From positions 1 to 19,576 of the forward strand of contig CAZLQF010000044.1 of NCBI GenBank assembly GCA_964561545.1: 19,576 nucleotides of DNA, given 5' to 3'. Of this stretch, positions 7,742 through 14,950 are shown piece by piece. The notes beneath the pieces were generated by a model, which worked only from the letters and a program-made list of their open reading frames with translations, was not told the DNA's origin and ran no database searches. A program made the translations under genes and the position numbers. The DNA is from CAZLQF01 sp964561545. GTDB lineage: Bacteria > Bacteroidota > Bacteroidia > CAILMK01 > CAYYUA01. Each line of letters begins with the position of its first letter. Position 1 is the stretch's first letter.

Positions 7742-8491
7742 ATGCAAATTGAAATGGAACAAAAGTCCTCCAATTGGTTTGAAGAATGGTTTAACTCTCC
7801 TTACTACGATTTGTTGTACCATTACAGGGATGAAGAAGAGGCCTTTGCTTTGATGGACAACATTGTCCAGCATTTGGATACCCCTCCAAATTCGAAAATG
7901 CTTGATTTAGCTTGCGGGAAAGGCAGGCATTCCATTTTCCTTGCAGAGAAGGGTTATGATGTAACAGGCTTGGATCTTTCAGATGAAATGGTACGCATAG
8001 CCAAATCCTATGAAAAGTCCAACCTAAAATTTTACCAGCATGACATGCGGGAGCCCTTTGATCTATGTGGGTTTGATTATATATTCAACTTATTTACAAG
8101 TTTCGGGTACTTTGATCACGAGCGAGATAACTACAAAATTGTGCATAATGTTGCCAATTGTTTGAAAGATAACGGTATTTTCGTGATCGATTTTATGAAT
8201 GTACCCCGTGTGATAGAAAATTTGGTATCGTTTGAAACTGTCTACAGGAATGAAATTAGGTTTGAAATAAACCGCTACGTGGATCGTGGTTTTATTAAAA
8301 AAGACATCCGAGTTGAAGACAGAGGGGAGGTCCATTATTATCAGGAAAGGGTTCAGGCTTTACAGAAAGAGGATTTCGAGCGATACTTGGCCAATGCTAA
8401 TTTTCAAATAAAAGAAGTGATGGGTAGTTACAAAATGGATAGTTATGACCCTATTAACGCTTCAAGGTTAATCATAATAGCCCAAATTTAA
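7742..8491 (+). CDS. Class I SAM-dependent methyltransferase
   Basis: A 249-residue methyltransferase. Motif I is clear: MLDLACGKGRHSIFLAEKG (53-71), followed by the acidic end of strand 2 (VTGLDLS, 74-80) that binds the SAM ribose; DYIFNLFTSFGYF near 113-125 resembles motif IV/post-IV of this subgroup, and GIFVIDFMNV follows. The opening WFEEWFNSPYYDLLYHYRD is typical of a small-molecule methyltransferase group common in Bacteroidota, but the substrate cannot be told. First gene of a compact plus-strand operon: its stop is 4 bases before the PAP2 gene. The start may be the ATG at 7742 or at 7754; the promoter element just upstream makes the second possible. Confidence 0.85.
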   Translation: MQIEMEQKSSNWFEEWFNSPYYDLLYHYRDEEEAFALMDNIVQHLDTPPNSKMLDLACGKGRHSIFLAEKGYDVTGLDLSDEMVRIAKSYEKSNLKFYQHDMREPFDLCGFDYIFNLFTSFGYFDHERDNYKIVHNVANCLKDNGIFVIDFMNVPRVIENLVSFETVYRNEIRFEINRYVDRGFIKKDIRVEDRGEVHYYQERVQALQKEDFERYLANANFQIKEVMGSYKMDSYDPINASRLIIIAQI

Positions 8492-8495
8492 CTCA

Positions 8496-9065
8496 ATGCT
8501 TGAACAAATTGTCCAATTTGACCAATGGATCTTTCAGCTGATCAACCAGCAATGGAGCAACAGCTTTTTTGATGCCGTTCTGCCTGTTTTAAGGGAAAAA
8601 TACTTTTGGATCCCCGTTTACATTTTTTTCCTGGCTTTTATGCTAATCAATTATAGGTTAAAGGGTGCGGGAGCATTTCTTTTCGTTATATTAACCATCG
8701 TGATTACTGACCAGGTGAGTAGCCAAGTAATCAAACATGCCGTAGAAAGGTTACGGCCTTGCAATGATCCACAGTTCAAGGAACAGGTAAGGCTATTGGT
8801 CGATTGCGGACCGGGTTTTAGTTTCACTTCTTCCCATGCCACTAATCATTTTGGTCTGTCTACGATTCTTGCTGTATTGTTGGGCCAAAAATTCTCCAGG
8901 GTTGTACCTTATATATTGATTTTTTGGGCCTTTGCAGTGAGTTATGCGCAGGTTTACGTAGGCGTTCACTATCCCATAGATATAGTTACAGGTGGTATTT
9001 TAGGGACTCTTATTGGTCTTATAACCGGAATTGCGGCCAAATTTTTTATCAAATTTGAACCTTAA
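8496..9065 (+). CDS. PAP2-family membrane phosphatase
   Basis: A 189-residue integral membrane protein of the type 2 phosphatidic acid phosphatase family, likely acting on a lipid phosphate or diphosphate (phosphatidate, PGP, undecaprenyl-PP or lipid A). The three-part signature is visible: KX6RP at K80-HAVERL-R87-P88; TSSH with the acid/base histidine at H114 (family form PSGH); and Q152-VYVGV-H158-YPI-D162 (family form SR-X5-H-X3-D). The arginine of motif 3 is glutamine here, while nucleophile H158 and D162 remain. About five or six membrane helices. It sits 4 bases after the methyltransferase and overlaps the next gene by 1 base (TAATG), so translation is probably coupled. Exact substrate unknown. 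Confidence 0.88.
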   Translation: MLEQIVQFDQWIFQLINQQWSNSFFDAVLPVLREKYFWIPVYIFFLAFMLINYRLKGAGAFLFVILTIVITDQVSSQVIKHAVERLRPCNDPQFKEQVRLLVDCGPGFSFTSSHATNHFGLSTILAVLLGQKFSRVVPYILIFWAFAVSYAQVYVGVHYPIDIVTGGILGTLIGLITGIAAKFFIKFEP

Positions 9066-9793
9066 TGCTCTATTTCCAGCTTGCGATTTTATTTCTACTT
9101 ACAGCAGGTGCCAGCTTTTTAGCTTTTATCATCCATCAACCAATTAAGAAGTATTTAAACCCGGTTTTGACCTTTAGTGGTGCTTATTTACTGGGCATTA
9201 CTATTCTTCATTTTTTACCAGAATTGTTCAATTCCCAAGTTGGCAATCCTGCCCTGTTCATTTTGCTCGGGTTCGCCCTTCAAATCGTGCTTGAAATGTT
9301 TTCTAAAGGCATTGAACATGGTCATTTGCATGTGCACGATCCGGGTAGGTTTTTTCCATATTCTGTAGCAATTGGATTAGGCGTCCACGCTTTTATTGAA
9401 GGAATACCACTTACTACGGTTTTTTTAGATAAAAACCCGGTTGGTATTGAAGCCCTTTATTTCGGGATCCTGATTCACAAATTACCGGCTGCTTTTGTTT
9501 TACTGGCGGTTATGCTCAATTTTAACGTATCCAGTAAAAAAGCGCTTACCATCTTGTTGTTATTTGCTGCCATGACGCCACTGGGCGCCATCATGAGCCA
9601 GTTATTTTATACGCCTTTGATGGGCCATCAAACGATTGTTTTTAATACGATTCTTGCTATGGTGGTAGGCGCCTTCCTGCACATATCCACCACCATTCTT
9701 TTTGAAACCGGAGAAAAGCACCAATATTCCAACAATAAAATAGCAGGAATTCTGGTGGGCTTTTTTGTTGCATTTTTGACCACCTACCTTTAA
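9065..9793 (+). CDS. ZIP-family divalent metal transporter
   Basis: A 242-residue membrane protein with about eight predicted helices, consistent with ZIP (ZRT/IRT-like) carriers of zinc, iron or manganese. A His-rich cytoplasmic loop (EHGHLHVHD, 84-92) precedes helix 4, which carries H108-AFIEG (family form HNxxDG, with E112 present). Helix 5 has H138-KLPAA, where canonical members have HExPHE-like or QNIPEG residues; thus several second-site metal ligands are replaced (K139, A142). H181, H196 and H209 lie later in the protein. Last gene of the methyltransferase-PAP2-ZIP operon, with a 1-base overlap with PAP2. Metal and direction of transport are not determined. Confidence 0.8.
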   Translation: MLYFQLAILFLLTAGASFLAFIIHQPIKKYLNPVLTFSGAYLLGITILHFLPELFNSQVGNPALFILLGFALQIVLEMFSKGIEHGHLHVHDPGRFFPYSVAIGLGVHAFIEGIPLTTVFLDKNPVGIEALYFGILIHKLPAAFVLLAVMLNFNVSSKKALTILLLFAAMTPLGAIMSQLFYTPLMGHQTIVFNTILAMVVGAFLHISTTILFETGEKHQYSNNKIAGILVGFFVAFLTTYL

Positions 9794-9798
9794 TCGTA

Positions 9799-9839
9799 TT
9801 AGGTGATTAGCAGTAGGCTACTAATAATCAATATCCTAA
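9799..9839. repeat. Imperfect inverted repeat after the ZIP gene
   Basis: TTAGG+TGATTA on the left pairs with TAATCA and CCTAA on the right (11 bp, with ATAT bulged on the right arm); the loop itself contains AGTAG-G-CTACT. It begins 6 bases after the ZIP stop. No T-run follows, so it may be a Rho-type or stabilising 3' structure, or a protein-binding site. Confidence 0.35.
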
Positions 9840-9913
9840 CAAAGTCTTAATATGGTTGCGCTAAATAATTATTATTTATAGTGTCTTGAACCTTTTGGCT
9901 TGGTTCTTCTACA

Positions 9914-9921
9914 TATTTTTG
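9914..9921 (+). promoter_or_regulatory. -7 element TATTTTTG for the enoyl-CoA hydratase
   Basis: Perfect TAnnTTTG match 34 bases before the ATG at 9956. The nearest upstream TTTTG (9893-9897) is spaced 16 bases, shorter than the usual 19-21, so the -33 part is weak. Confidence 0.4.
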
Positions 9922-9955
9922 TGTTTTTTGAGGTAAAATTAAAAACCAAAAGATT

Positions 9956-10738
9956 ATGGCTGAAAATAACTACATATTAGTAGAACCCCAGTATGAGAAG
10001 CATGTGGCATTGGTAAGGCTTAACAGGCCCAAAGCAATGAATGCCCTGAAGCCTGAATTGATGCAGGAATTAAGCGAAACTTTGAAAGAACTGGACAACA
10101 ATGATGAGGTTCGCTGCATCGTGTTGACCGGCAATGAAAAAGCCTTTGCAGCAGGGGCTGATATCAAGAACATGGCTGATAAAAACCCCGTGGATATGCT
10201 AAAGGATGACCAATTCAGCACCTGGGACCAGATCTACAAAACCAAGAAGCCTATTGTGGCGGCTGTATCAGGTTTTGCGCTTGGAGGCGGTTGTGAGCTT
10301 TCTATGTCTTGCGATATGATCGTTGCCTCGGAATCGGCCAAATTTGGACAGCCTGAGATCAAAATCGGTGTAATGCCCGGAGCCGGAGGTACCCAGCGGT
10401 TAACGCGGGCTGTTGGAAAGGCCCGAGCAATGGAAATGGTTTTGACGGGTAAATTTATTTCGGCTGATGAAGCCAAAGATGCAGGGTTGATCAACAAGGT
10501 TACGCCCGTGGAAGTCTACCTTAAAGAAGCAGTTAAGCTGGCACAGGAAGTAGCTCAAAATTCCCCTATTGCCCTGGAAGTTGCTAAAAGTAGTGTAAAT
10601 AACGCCTTTGAAACTGGGCTGCAGGATGGCTTGTATTACGAACGGAAAAACTTTTACCTCCTCTTCGCTTCAGAAGACCAAAAGGAAGGTATGAAGGCAT
10701 TTATTGAAAAACGGGATGCTGAATTTAAAGGAAAGTGA
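9956..10738 (+). CDS. Enoyl-CoA hydratase (crotonase family)
   Basis: A 260-residue crotonase-fold enzyme that adds water to 2-trans-enoyl-CoA in fatty-acid or amino-acid breakdown. Seen: the oxyanion-hole segments AFAAGADIKNM (63-73) and FALGGGCEL (107-115), and both catalytic glutamates expected from mitochondrial ECHS1, E114 (GGCEL) and E134 (GQPEIKIG), exactly 20 residues apart as in ECHS1. PGAGGTQRLTRAVGK (141-155) and AMEMVLTGKFISADEAKDAGL are also closely ECHS1-like. The tail (FEGMKAF-type, here KEGMKAFIEKRDAEFKGK) matches hydratases rather than isomerases. It appears to be transcribed alone, not fused or next to a 3-hydroxyacyl-CoA dehydrogenase; the acyl-CoA synthetase elsewhere in the window may act upstream in the same pathway. 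Confidence 0.95.
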   Translation: MAENNYILVEPQYEKHVALVRLNRPKAMNALKPELMQELSETLKELDNNDEVRCIVLTGNEKAFAAGADIKNMADKNPVDMLKDDQFSTWDQIYKTKKPIVAAVSGFALGGGCELSMSCDMIVASESAKFGQPEIKIGVMPGAGGTQRLTRAVGKARAMEMVLTGKFISADEAKDAGLINKVTPVEVYLKEAVKLAQEVAQNSPIALEVAKSSVNNAFETGLQDGLYYERKNFYLLFASEDQKEGMKAFIEKRDAEFKGK

Positions 10739-11083
10739 GATATATGGTCTGGTTTCATTGTGTGTGTTTTGCTTTTAGGTTGGTAATGTGGTAGGAATAC
10801 AATGGCAATAGATAGATCGTAATAAGTACTTGTTACAACTTGGGGCTTGGAGTTATAAATATCAGCTTATTTAAACCAAGTTTAAAGTAAATGATTCAGC
10901 ATCCAAGCCTTTATACTATTTACTGTAATACGATGAGATTAGGACGATAGAATAAAGTGGATATGTTTTCAACTGGGGGGTTAAGTATTCACTTAACAAT
11001 GAAAGCTAATTTGCTTTAAAAGTTTTATTCAGCTCCCTGCTACCGGGAAATATAGCAACATCAAACCTTTCATTTTTAACCTA
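10739..11083. other. 345-bp gap between two convergent genes
   Basis: The enoyl-CoA hydratase and M1 peptidase genes end facing each other. No gene is supported. A perfect 7-bp hairpin (GTTAAGT-ATTC-ACTTAAC, 10980-10997) lies here without a T-run directly after it. No other terminator is convincing. Confidence 0.55.
10980..10997. repeat. Perfect 7-bp inverted repeat in the convergent gap
   Basis: GTTAAGT and ACTTAAC flank a 4-base loop. It is AT-rich and lacks an adjoining T-run; it could help end transcription from either side but is weak evidence alone. Confidence 0.35.
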
Positions 11084-12997
11084 TTAAGCCTCTTCCTGCT
11101 CCCAATTCACTACCTCGTCTATGGTATCCCTTGAAATGGTATGATACCCAGGCCTTGCTTCTTGGTAAATTTGAATGGCCATGTCTTTGAGGTTCGATTC
11201 CATCATGGCGGTGTAAAGCGGTGTCAGGAATTTACGCCTTCCCACTTTTACCAGGAATTGTTCGATGGAGTCGTAAGCTTTTTCATAGTGGTTGTTAATG
11301 GCATGCTCATACCAAGCTGCTTGAATTTCTGAATTGTTGGAATTGGTAAAGTTAAATTGCTGGTCAAGGTTGGCCATTTTTGTGGTGCTCATGGTATCCG
11401 GTAAATGACGGAGGAAATGCAGCCATTCGTGCGTGGTCCAATGGCTTGTTTTAAGATCGGCTGGCTTGGTGCCGTTTTTCCATTGTTTGAGCATCTTTTC
11501 AACCTGGGCAAAGCGCTTGGAGTTGATCTTAGGCGCATTATCAGGAATGCCTGGTTCATAAACCCATTCTTCGATATTGATATCCTTAGCCAAAGTCGTG
11601 TCTCCATCAATCAAGTGTTCCCGGTAGTAATCAAGGAAACCTTCTGTGCTAATGGTTTTAAAAGCATATTCGTCAAAATAGTTGTTGAGGAACTGGTCAA
11701 ATTGCTTACGGCCCACTTTATTTTCAATCATTCTTAACAAGGAATAGCCTTTTTCGTAAGGAATATAAGTAACGGCATCGTCCGGATTTTCTCCTTTTAA
11801 GTCAAGTTTGAGTTTGGTAGCCGGATTTTCTTTCCCCAAACTTGCTACTTCCTTTTTGAGGTCTTGATAGCCCAATTGGGCTAACATATTGGCATAAGGC
11901 TTCCCATAAAGCTTTTCCATAATTCTACGCTCAAAGTAGACGGTAAATCCTTCATTGATCCAGAAATCATTCCAAGTGGCATTGGTTACCAGGTTACCCG
12001 ACCAGGAGTGAGCCATTTCGTGGGCTATAAGGCTGGTAAGCGAGCGGTCTCCGGCAATGATGGTTGGGGTAATGAAGCTCAGCCTGGGATTTTCCATACC
12101 GCCAAACGGGAAGCTGGGCGGAAGAATGATGATGTCATAGCGATCCCATTTGTACTTGCCATACAATGCTTTAGAGGCAGTAAGCATGCTATCCATGTTG
12201 GCAAACTCATAAGCCGCATCTTCGATAACAGAAGGTTCTGCATAAACACCTGTTCGTTCACTAACGGATTTAAAATCAATATCGCCTACAGCCATGGCCA
12301 TTAAATAGGCCGGAATGGGCTGCTCCATTTTGAAGTGGTAAACGCCTGTATCATTCTTTTCCTGGGGATTGCTTGCACTCATCAAAGCCAATAAATTATC
12401 AGGTACTTTTACCTTGGCATCATAGGTAAACCGCATGCCCGGTCCATCCTGAATGGGAATCCAGGTTCTTGCCAGAATGGCTTGTGATTGGGTGTATAAA
12501 AAAGGATGATCGCCTCCAGCAGTTTGATGAGGCTTAACCCATTGCAGCGCCCCGGCATTCGGTGAGGTTTTATACTGGATGTTGATCCATTGGGTTTCAG
12601 GTTTGATGGCAATTGCCAAAGGTTGGCCCATGTGCTTTCGATCTTTACCCAGGCTGTATCCTGTTGCTTCTTCACCGTCTTTTCCAAGGGTAACTTTGTC
12701 AATGGTCAAATCGTGTGCATCAAGATAAATACTGTCAACATCCTGCTTATTTTTGATTTTGTAGGAAGCAGTGCCTGCTATTTGCTGATCATCAAAATCT
12801 ACATCCACATCAAGATCAAGGTGATTGATAGCAGCTTCTGAAGGTTTGGCATAGGAATGTGGGTCATTAATCTTGGTGCTTGCTTCCTGATCAGTTGTAT
12901 CAGATTTTTGAGCTTTTTGATCAGAAGTTTGATTTTGACAGGAAATGGTTAATAAAATAGCAAGGCAGCTAAAGATGGTATTTAGGTACTGGTACAT
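11084..12997 (-). CDS. Secreted M1-family metallopeptidase lipoprotein (LTA4H-like)
   Basis: A 637-residue zinc aminopeptidase. The first 20 residues form a lipoprotein signal (hydrophobic CLAILLTIS then C20), followed by a polar Ser/Thr/Gln linker, so it is likely anchored in the outer membrane. The N-terminal M1 beta domain includes the substrate segment LYTQSQAILARTWIP (about 167-181). The catalytic domain has the GGMEN exopeptidase motif (299-303), HEMAH (H326, E327, H330) and the third zinc ligand E349 in WINEG, exactly 19 residues after H330 as the family requires. YIPYEKGYSLL carries the conserved transition-state tyrosine. The C-terminal region (from about 500) resembles the alpha-helical leukotriene A4 hydrolase C-terminal domain. 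Probably digests imported or environmental peptides. Transcribed alone from a good Bacteroidota promoter at 13014-13046. Confidence 0.95.
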   Translation of the reverse strand: MYQYLNTIFSCLAILLTISCQNQTSDQKAQKSDTTDQEASTKINDPHSYAKPSEAAINHLDLDVDVDFDDQQIAGTASYKIKNKQDVDSIYLDAHDLTIDKVTLGKDGEEATGYSLGKDRKHMGQPLAIAIKPETQWINIQYKTSPNAGALQWVKPHQTAGGDHPFLYTQSQAILARTWIPIQDGPGMRFTYDAKVKVPDNLLALMSASNPQEKNDTGVYHFKMEQPIPAYLMAMAVGDIDFKSVSERTGVYAEPSVIEDAAYEFANMDSMLTASKALYGKYKWDRYDIIILPPSFPFGGMENPRLSFITPTIIAGDRSLTSLIAHEMAHSWSGNLVTNATWNDFWINEGFTVYFERRIMEKLYGKPYANMLAQLGYQDLKKEVASLGKENPATKLKLDLKGENPDDAVTYIPYEKGYSLLRMIENKVGRKQFDQFLNNYFDEYAFKTISTEGFLDYYREHLIDGDTTLAKDINIEEWVYEPGIPDNAPKINSKRFAQVEKMLKQWKNGTKPADLKTSHWTTHEWLHFLRHLPDTMSTTKMANLDQQFNFTNSNNSEIQAAWYEHAINNHYEKAYDSIEQFLVKVGRRKFLTPLYTAMMESNLKDMAIQIYQEARPGYHTISRDTIDEVVNWEQEEA

Positions 12998-13013
12998 AGG
13001 TTACTATTTTTTT

Positions 13014-13046
13014 CAAAATTAAATATTTCTTTCAGCTCTTAACAAA
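13014..13046 (-). promoter_or_regulatory. Promoter of the M1 peptidase (TTTG-N21-TAATTTTG)
   Basis: On the minus strand TTTG (13046-13043) is followed after 21 bases by TAATTTTG (13021-13014), a full match to the Bacteroidota promoter consensus. The expected start leaves a very short leader (about 10 bases) before the ATG at 12997. Confidence 0.55.
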
Positions 13047-13120
13047 TAAAAACTTTATTTGAAGGCTCGCGCAATTATAAAATCTTTAGATCGAGTTTTT
13101 TTCCAAAAGCCAAATGTGCT

Positions 13121-14053
13121 TTAGATATCACCATATTTTTCATCGACTATATACAACGGTTTATCTCTTATTTCATCGTGGATTCGCCATAGATATTCAC
13201 CTATAACCCCAAGCATGAACATGATCAAACCTCCAATGATAAGATTGACCACGATCAATGATGCCCAGCCAGGATAGGGGTCCTCTTGTGCGAAACGGTT
13301 GTAAATGGCGAGAATCACACCTATAAATCCCAAAAAAGAAGTAAATATGCCTAAAAAAGACATAACACGTATCGGAAGATAGGAGGCATCAATTATTCCG
13401 CTGATGAAATAAAAGATGCGCGTTGAGAATTTTTGCTGAGAAACCCCGATTGTGCGTTTAAGGCGTTTGTAGGGCAGGTATTTAATATTGAATCCAACCC
13501 ACAGTACATCACCTTGCAAAAAGCGGTTTCTGTAATTCATTTGGTTGATGTGGTGTATTGCTTTACGATCCAATAGAAAGTAGTCAAAGCCGCCTTTTGG
13601 GTACTTGGGGTTTGACAATTTCAGCAATCCATAGAAAATATTAGAGAAAAGACTGTCTTTAAAGGAATCCTGGCGTTCTTTCCTGTAGGCCAGAACAATT
13701 TCATTGCCTTCTTCCCATCCTTGTACAAATTCCGGGATCATATCTACCGGGTCCTGCAAATCGGAAGACATCTTAACCACCGCATCGCCCGTAGCATGCT
13801 TGAATCCACAAAAAACAGCGGGCCGTTGCCCGAAGTTACGCGAAAGTTTAATTACTTTTACATTCGCATCTTTTTCATGTATGGCAAGTAATTTGTCCAG
13901 TGAGTTATCATCAGAACCATCATCTACAAATACGATTTCATACTCATATCCCTTTAATTCATTTTGAAAAAGAGCAGATAGCTGCTCATAGGTCGGATCA
14001 AGGGTTCCTTCACTGCGGAAGACTGGTATTACAAATGAAATTTTCTTAGCCAT
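13121..14053 (-). CDS. Polyprenyl-phosphate glycosyltransferase, GtrB/DPM1-like (GT2)
   Basis: A 310-residue GT2 enzyme expected to move a sugar from a nucleotide sugar to undecaprenyl phosphate on the cytoplasmic face. Seen: SFVIPVFRSE at the start, EIVFVDDGSDDNS (39-51) for nucleotide binding, NFGQRPAVFCGFKHATGDAVV (73-93), and SSDLQDP at 96-102, where most relatives have DADLQDP; D98 and D101 remain. KGGFDYFLLDRKA follows, then a membrane-contact helix and two C-terminal transmembrane helices (about 229-251 and 266-288) ending in GEYLWRIHDEIRDKPLYIV, the usual GtrB tail. Last gene of a four-gene operon (21-base gap from the sulfotransferase). The divergent GT-C protein at 17479 may use its product. 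The sugar is unknown. Confidence 0.92.
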   Translation of the reverse strand: MAKKISFVIPVFRSEGTLDPTYEQLSALFQNELKGYEYEIVFVDDGSDDNSLDKLLAIHEKDANVKVIKLSRNFGQRPAVFCGFKHATGDAVVKMSSDLQDPVDMIPEFVQGWEEGNEIVLAYRKERQDSFKDSLFSNIFYGLLKLSNPKYPKGGFDYFLLDRKAIHHINQMNYRNRFLQGDVLWVGFNIKYLPYKRLKRTIGVSQQKFSTRIFYFISGIIDASYLPIRVMSFLGIFTSFLGFIGVILAIYNRFAQEDPYPGWASLIVVNLIIGGLIMFMLGVIGEYLWRIHDEIRDKPLYIVDEKYGDI

Positions 14054-14074
14054 GAAGCTACCTTTAGGGCTTGA

Positions 14075-14950
14075 TCAATAGCCGAGTTTTTTCAACATTG
14101 AGCCTGCTATGTTCTCAAATTCATACAATTCTGGCTCGCTCAGTTCACGCTTGTACTTACCAACGGATGAAGGATCAGGTTTTTGAGTGATTTTTGCTTT
14201 CCATTGCAGGAATTCCTTAGGCTCGTCATTGATTTCATTGTAATTAAGCATCTGAGTGCTATAAGGCTCTCCAACGAAATTACAGATCCTTTTTGCTTCT
14301 TGCTCCGTATTTTGAACCAAATCTTCGTAATAACAAGTGAGCAATTGGTTTTCAGGTATTTTTTCAAATGATTTTAATGCTGCCTCATTGTTATTAACCC
14401 AATGATTGGCGATCTCTGAGGCATTGGAGGGTAGGTTAGGGGCGTATTGCCCGCTGATTTTTTTGTTGCTCAATGCTTTGTAAGAGCAAGCAACATCCCG
14501 ACCATCCCTAATAAAATATAGAAAATAGGCATCGGGGTATAGTTCGTATAAAGTGTCTATATGTTTGATTAAAAAGTTGTTTTTATCACCCCAGGTATGT
14601 AAGTTGTTTTGGGTTTTTTTACCATAGGCAAGATAAGCACAGGCACTTAGAGCGGCATAATTATCAGGCTCCAATTCATGGATCATTTGTAAAACATCTT
14701 CCTTAGCTAAATGCCAGGTGTCAATTTTTTTGGTGCTGAGGAGGTCATCCACATATTGGCGGACTCTGTTGGATTGAAGGTCTTTTTTCGCCCAATCCTT
14801 GTATTTATCGTACCAATAAATAATGGCACCTCCGTTTTCAGGAGGGATCAATAGGTTGGGATGCGCATTGATCATGATCCGCACCAATGTAGTGCCTGAG
14901 CGGGGGCTACCAATTACGAAGAGGGGTTTGTTGAGTAATTTGCCTTCCAT
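14075..14950 (-). CDS. PAPS-dependent sulfotransferase family protein
   Basis: A 291-residue protein with the P-loop-like 5'-phosphosulfate site of sulfotransferases, FVIGSPRSGTTLVR (11-24), and a 3'-phosphate site, FLYFIRDGRDVACSYKAL (143-160; R148 and S156 are the expected PAPS contacts). It would transfer sulfate from PAPS to a hydroxyl or amine of a sugar or lipid. No signal peptide or membrane helix, so it acts in the cytoplasm. It overlaps the epimerase gene by 1 base (TAATG), strong evidence of coupling. Neighbours point to a glycan or lipid-linked sugar as acceptor, but this is inference. No PAPS-synthesis genes are in the window. Confidence 0.88.
   Translation of the reverse strand: MEGKLLNKPLFVIGSPRSGTTLVRIMINAHPNLLIPPENGGAIIYWYDKYKDWAKKDLQSNRVRQYVDDLLSTKKIDTWHLAKEDVLQMIHELEPDNYAALSACAYLAYGKKTQNNLHTWGDKNNFLIKHIDTLYELYPDAYFLYFIRDGRDVACSYKALSNKKISGQYAPNLPSNASEIANHWVNNNEAALKSFEKIPENQLLTCYYEDLVQNTEQEAKRICNFVGEPYSTQMLNYNEINDEPKEFLQWKAKITQKPDPSSVGKYKRELSEPELYEFENIAGSMLKKLGY

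Noticed and set aside
7568..7873. 101-codon minus-strand ORF across the methyltransferase start
   Set aside because: It overlaps the methyltransferase gene and its promoter element, and its translation shows no domain or membrane pattern.
11084..13120. Possible cotranscription of the glycan operon and the M1 peptidase
   Set aside because: The genes share a strand, but the peptidase has its own well-matched promoter (13014-13046) in the 123-base gap; no terminator was found, so readthrough remains possible but unsupported.
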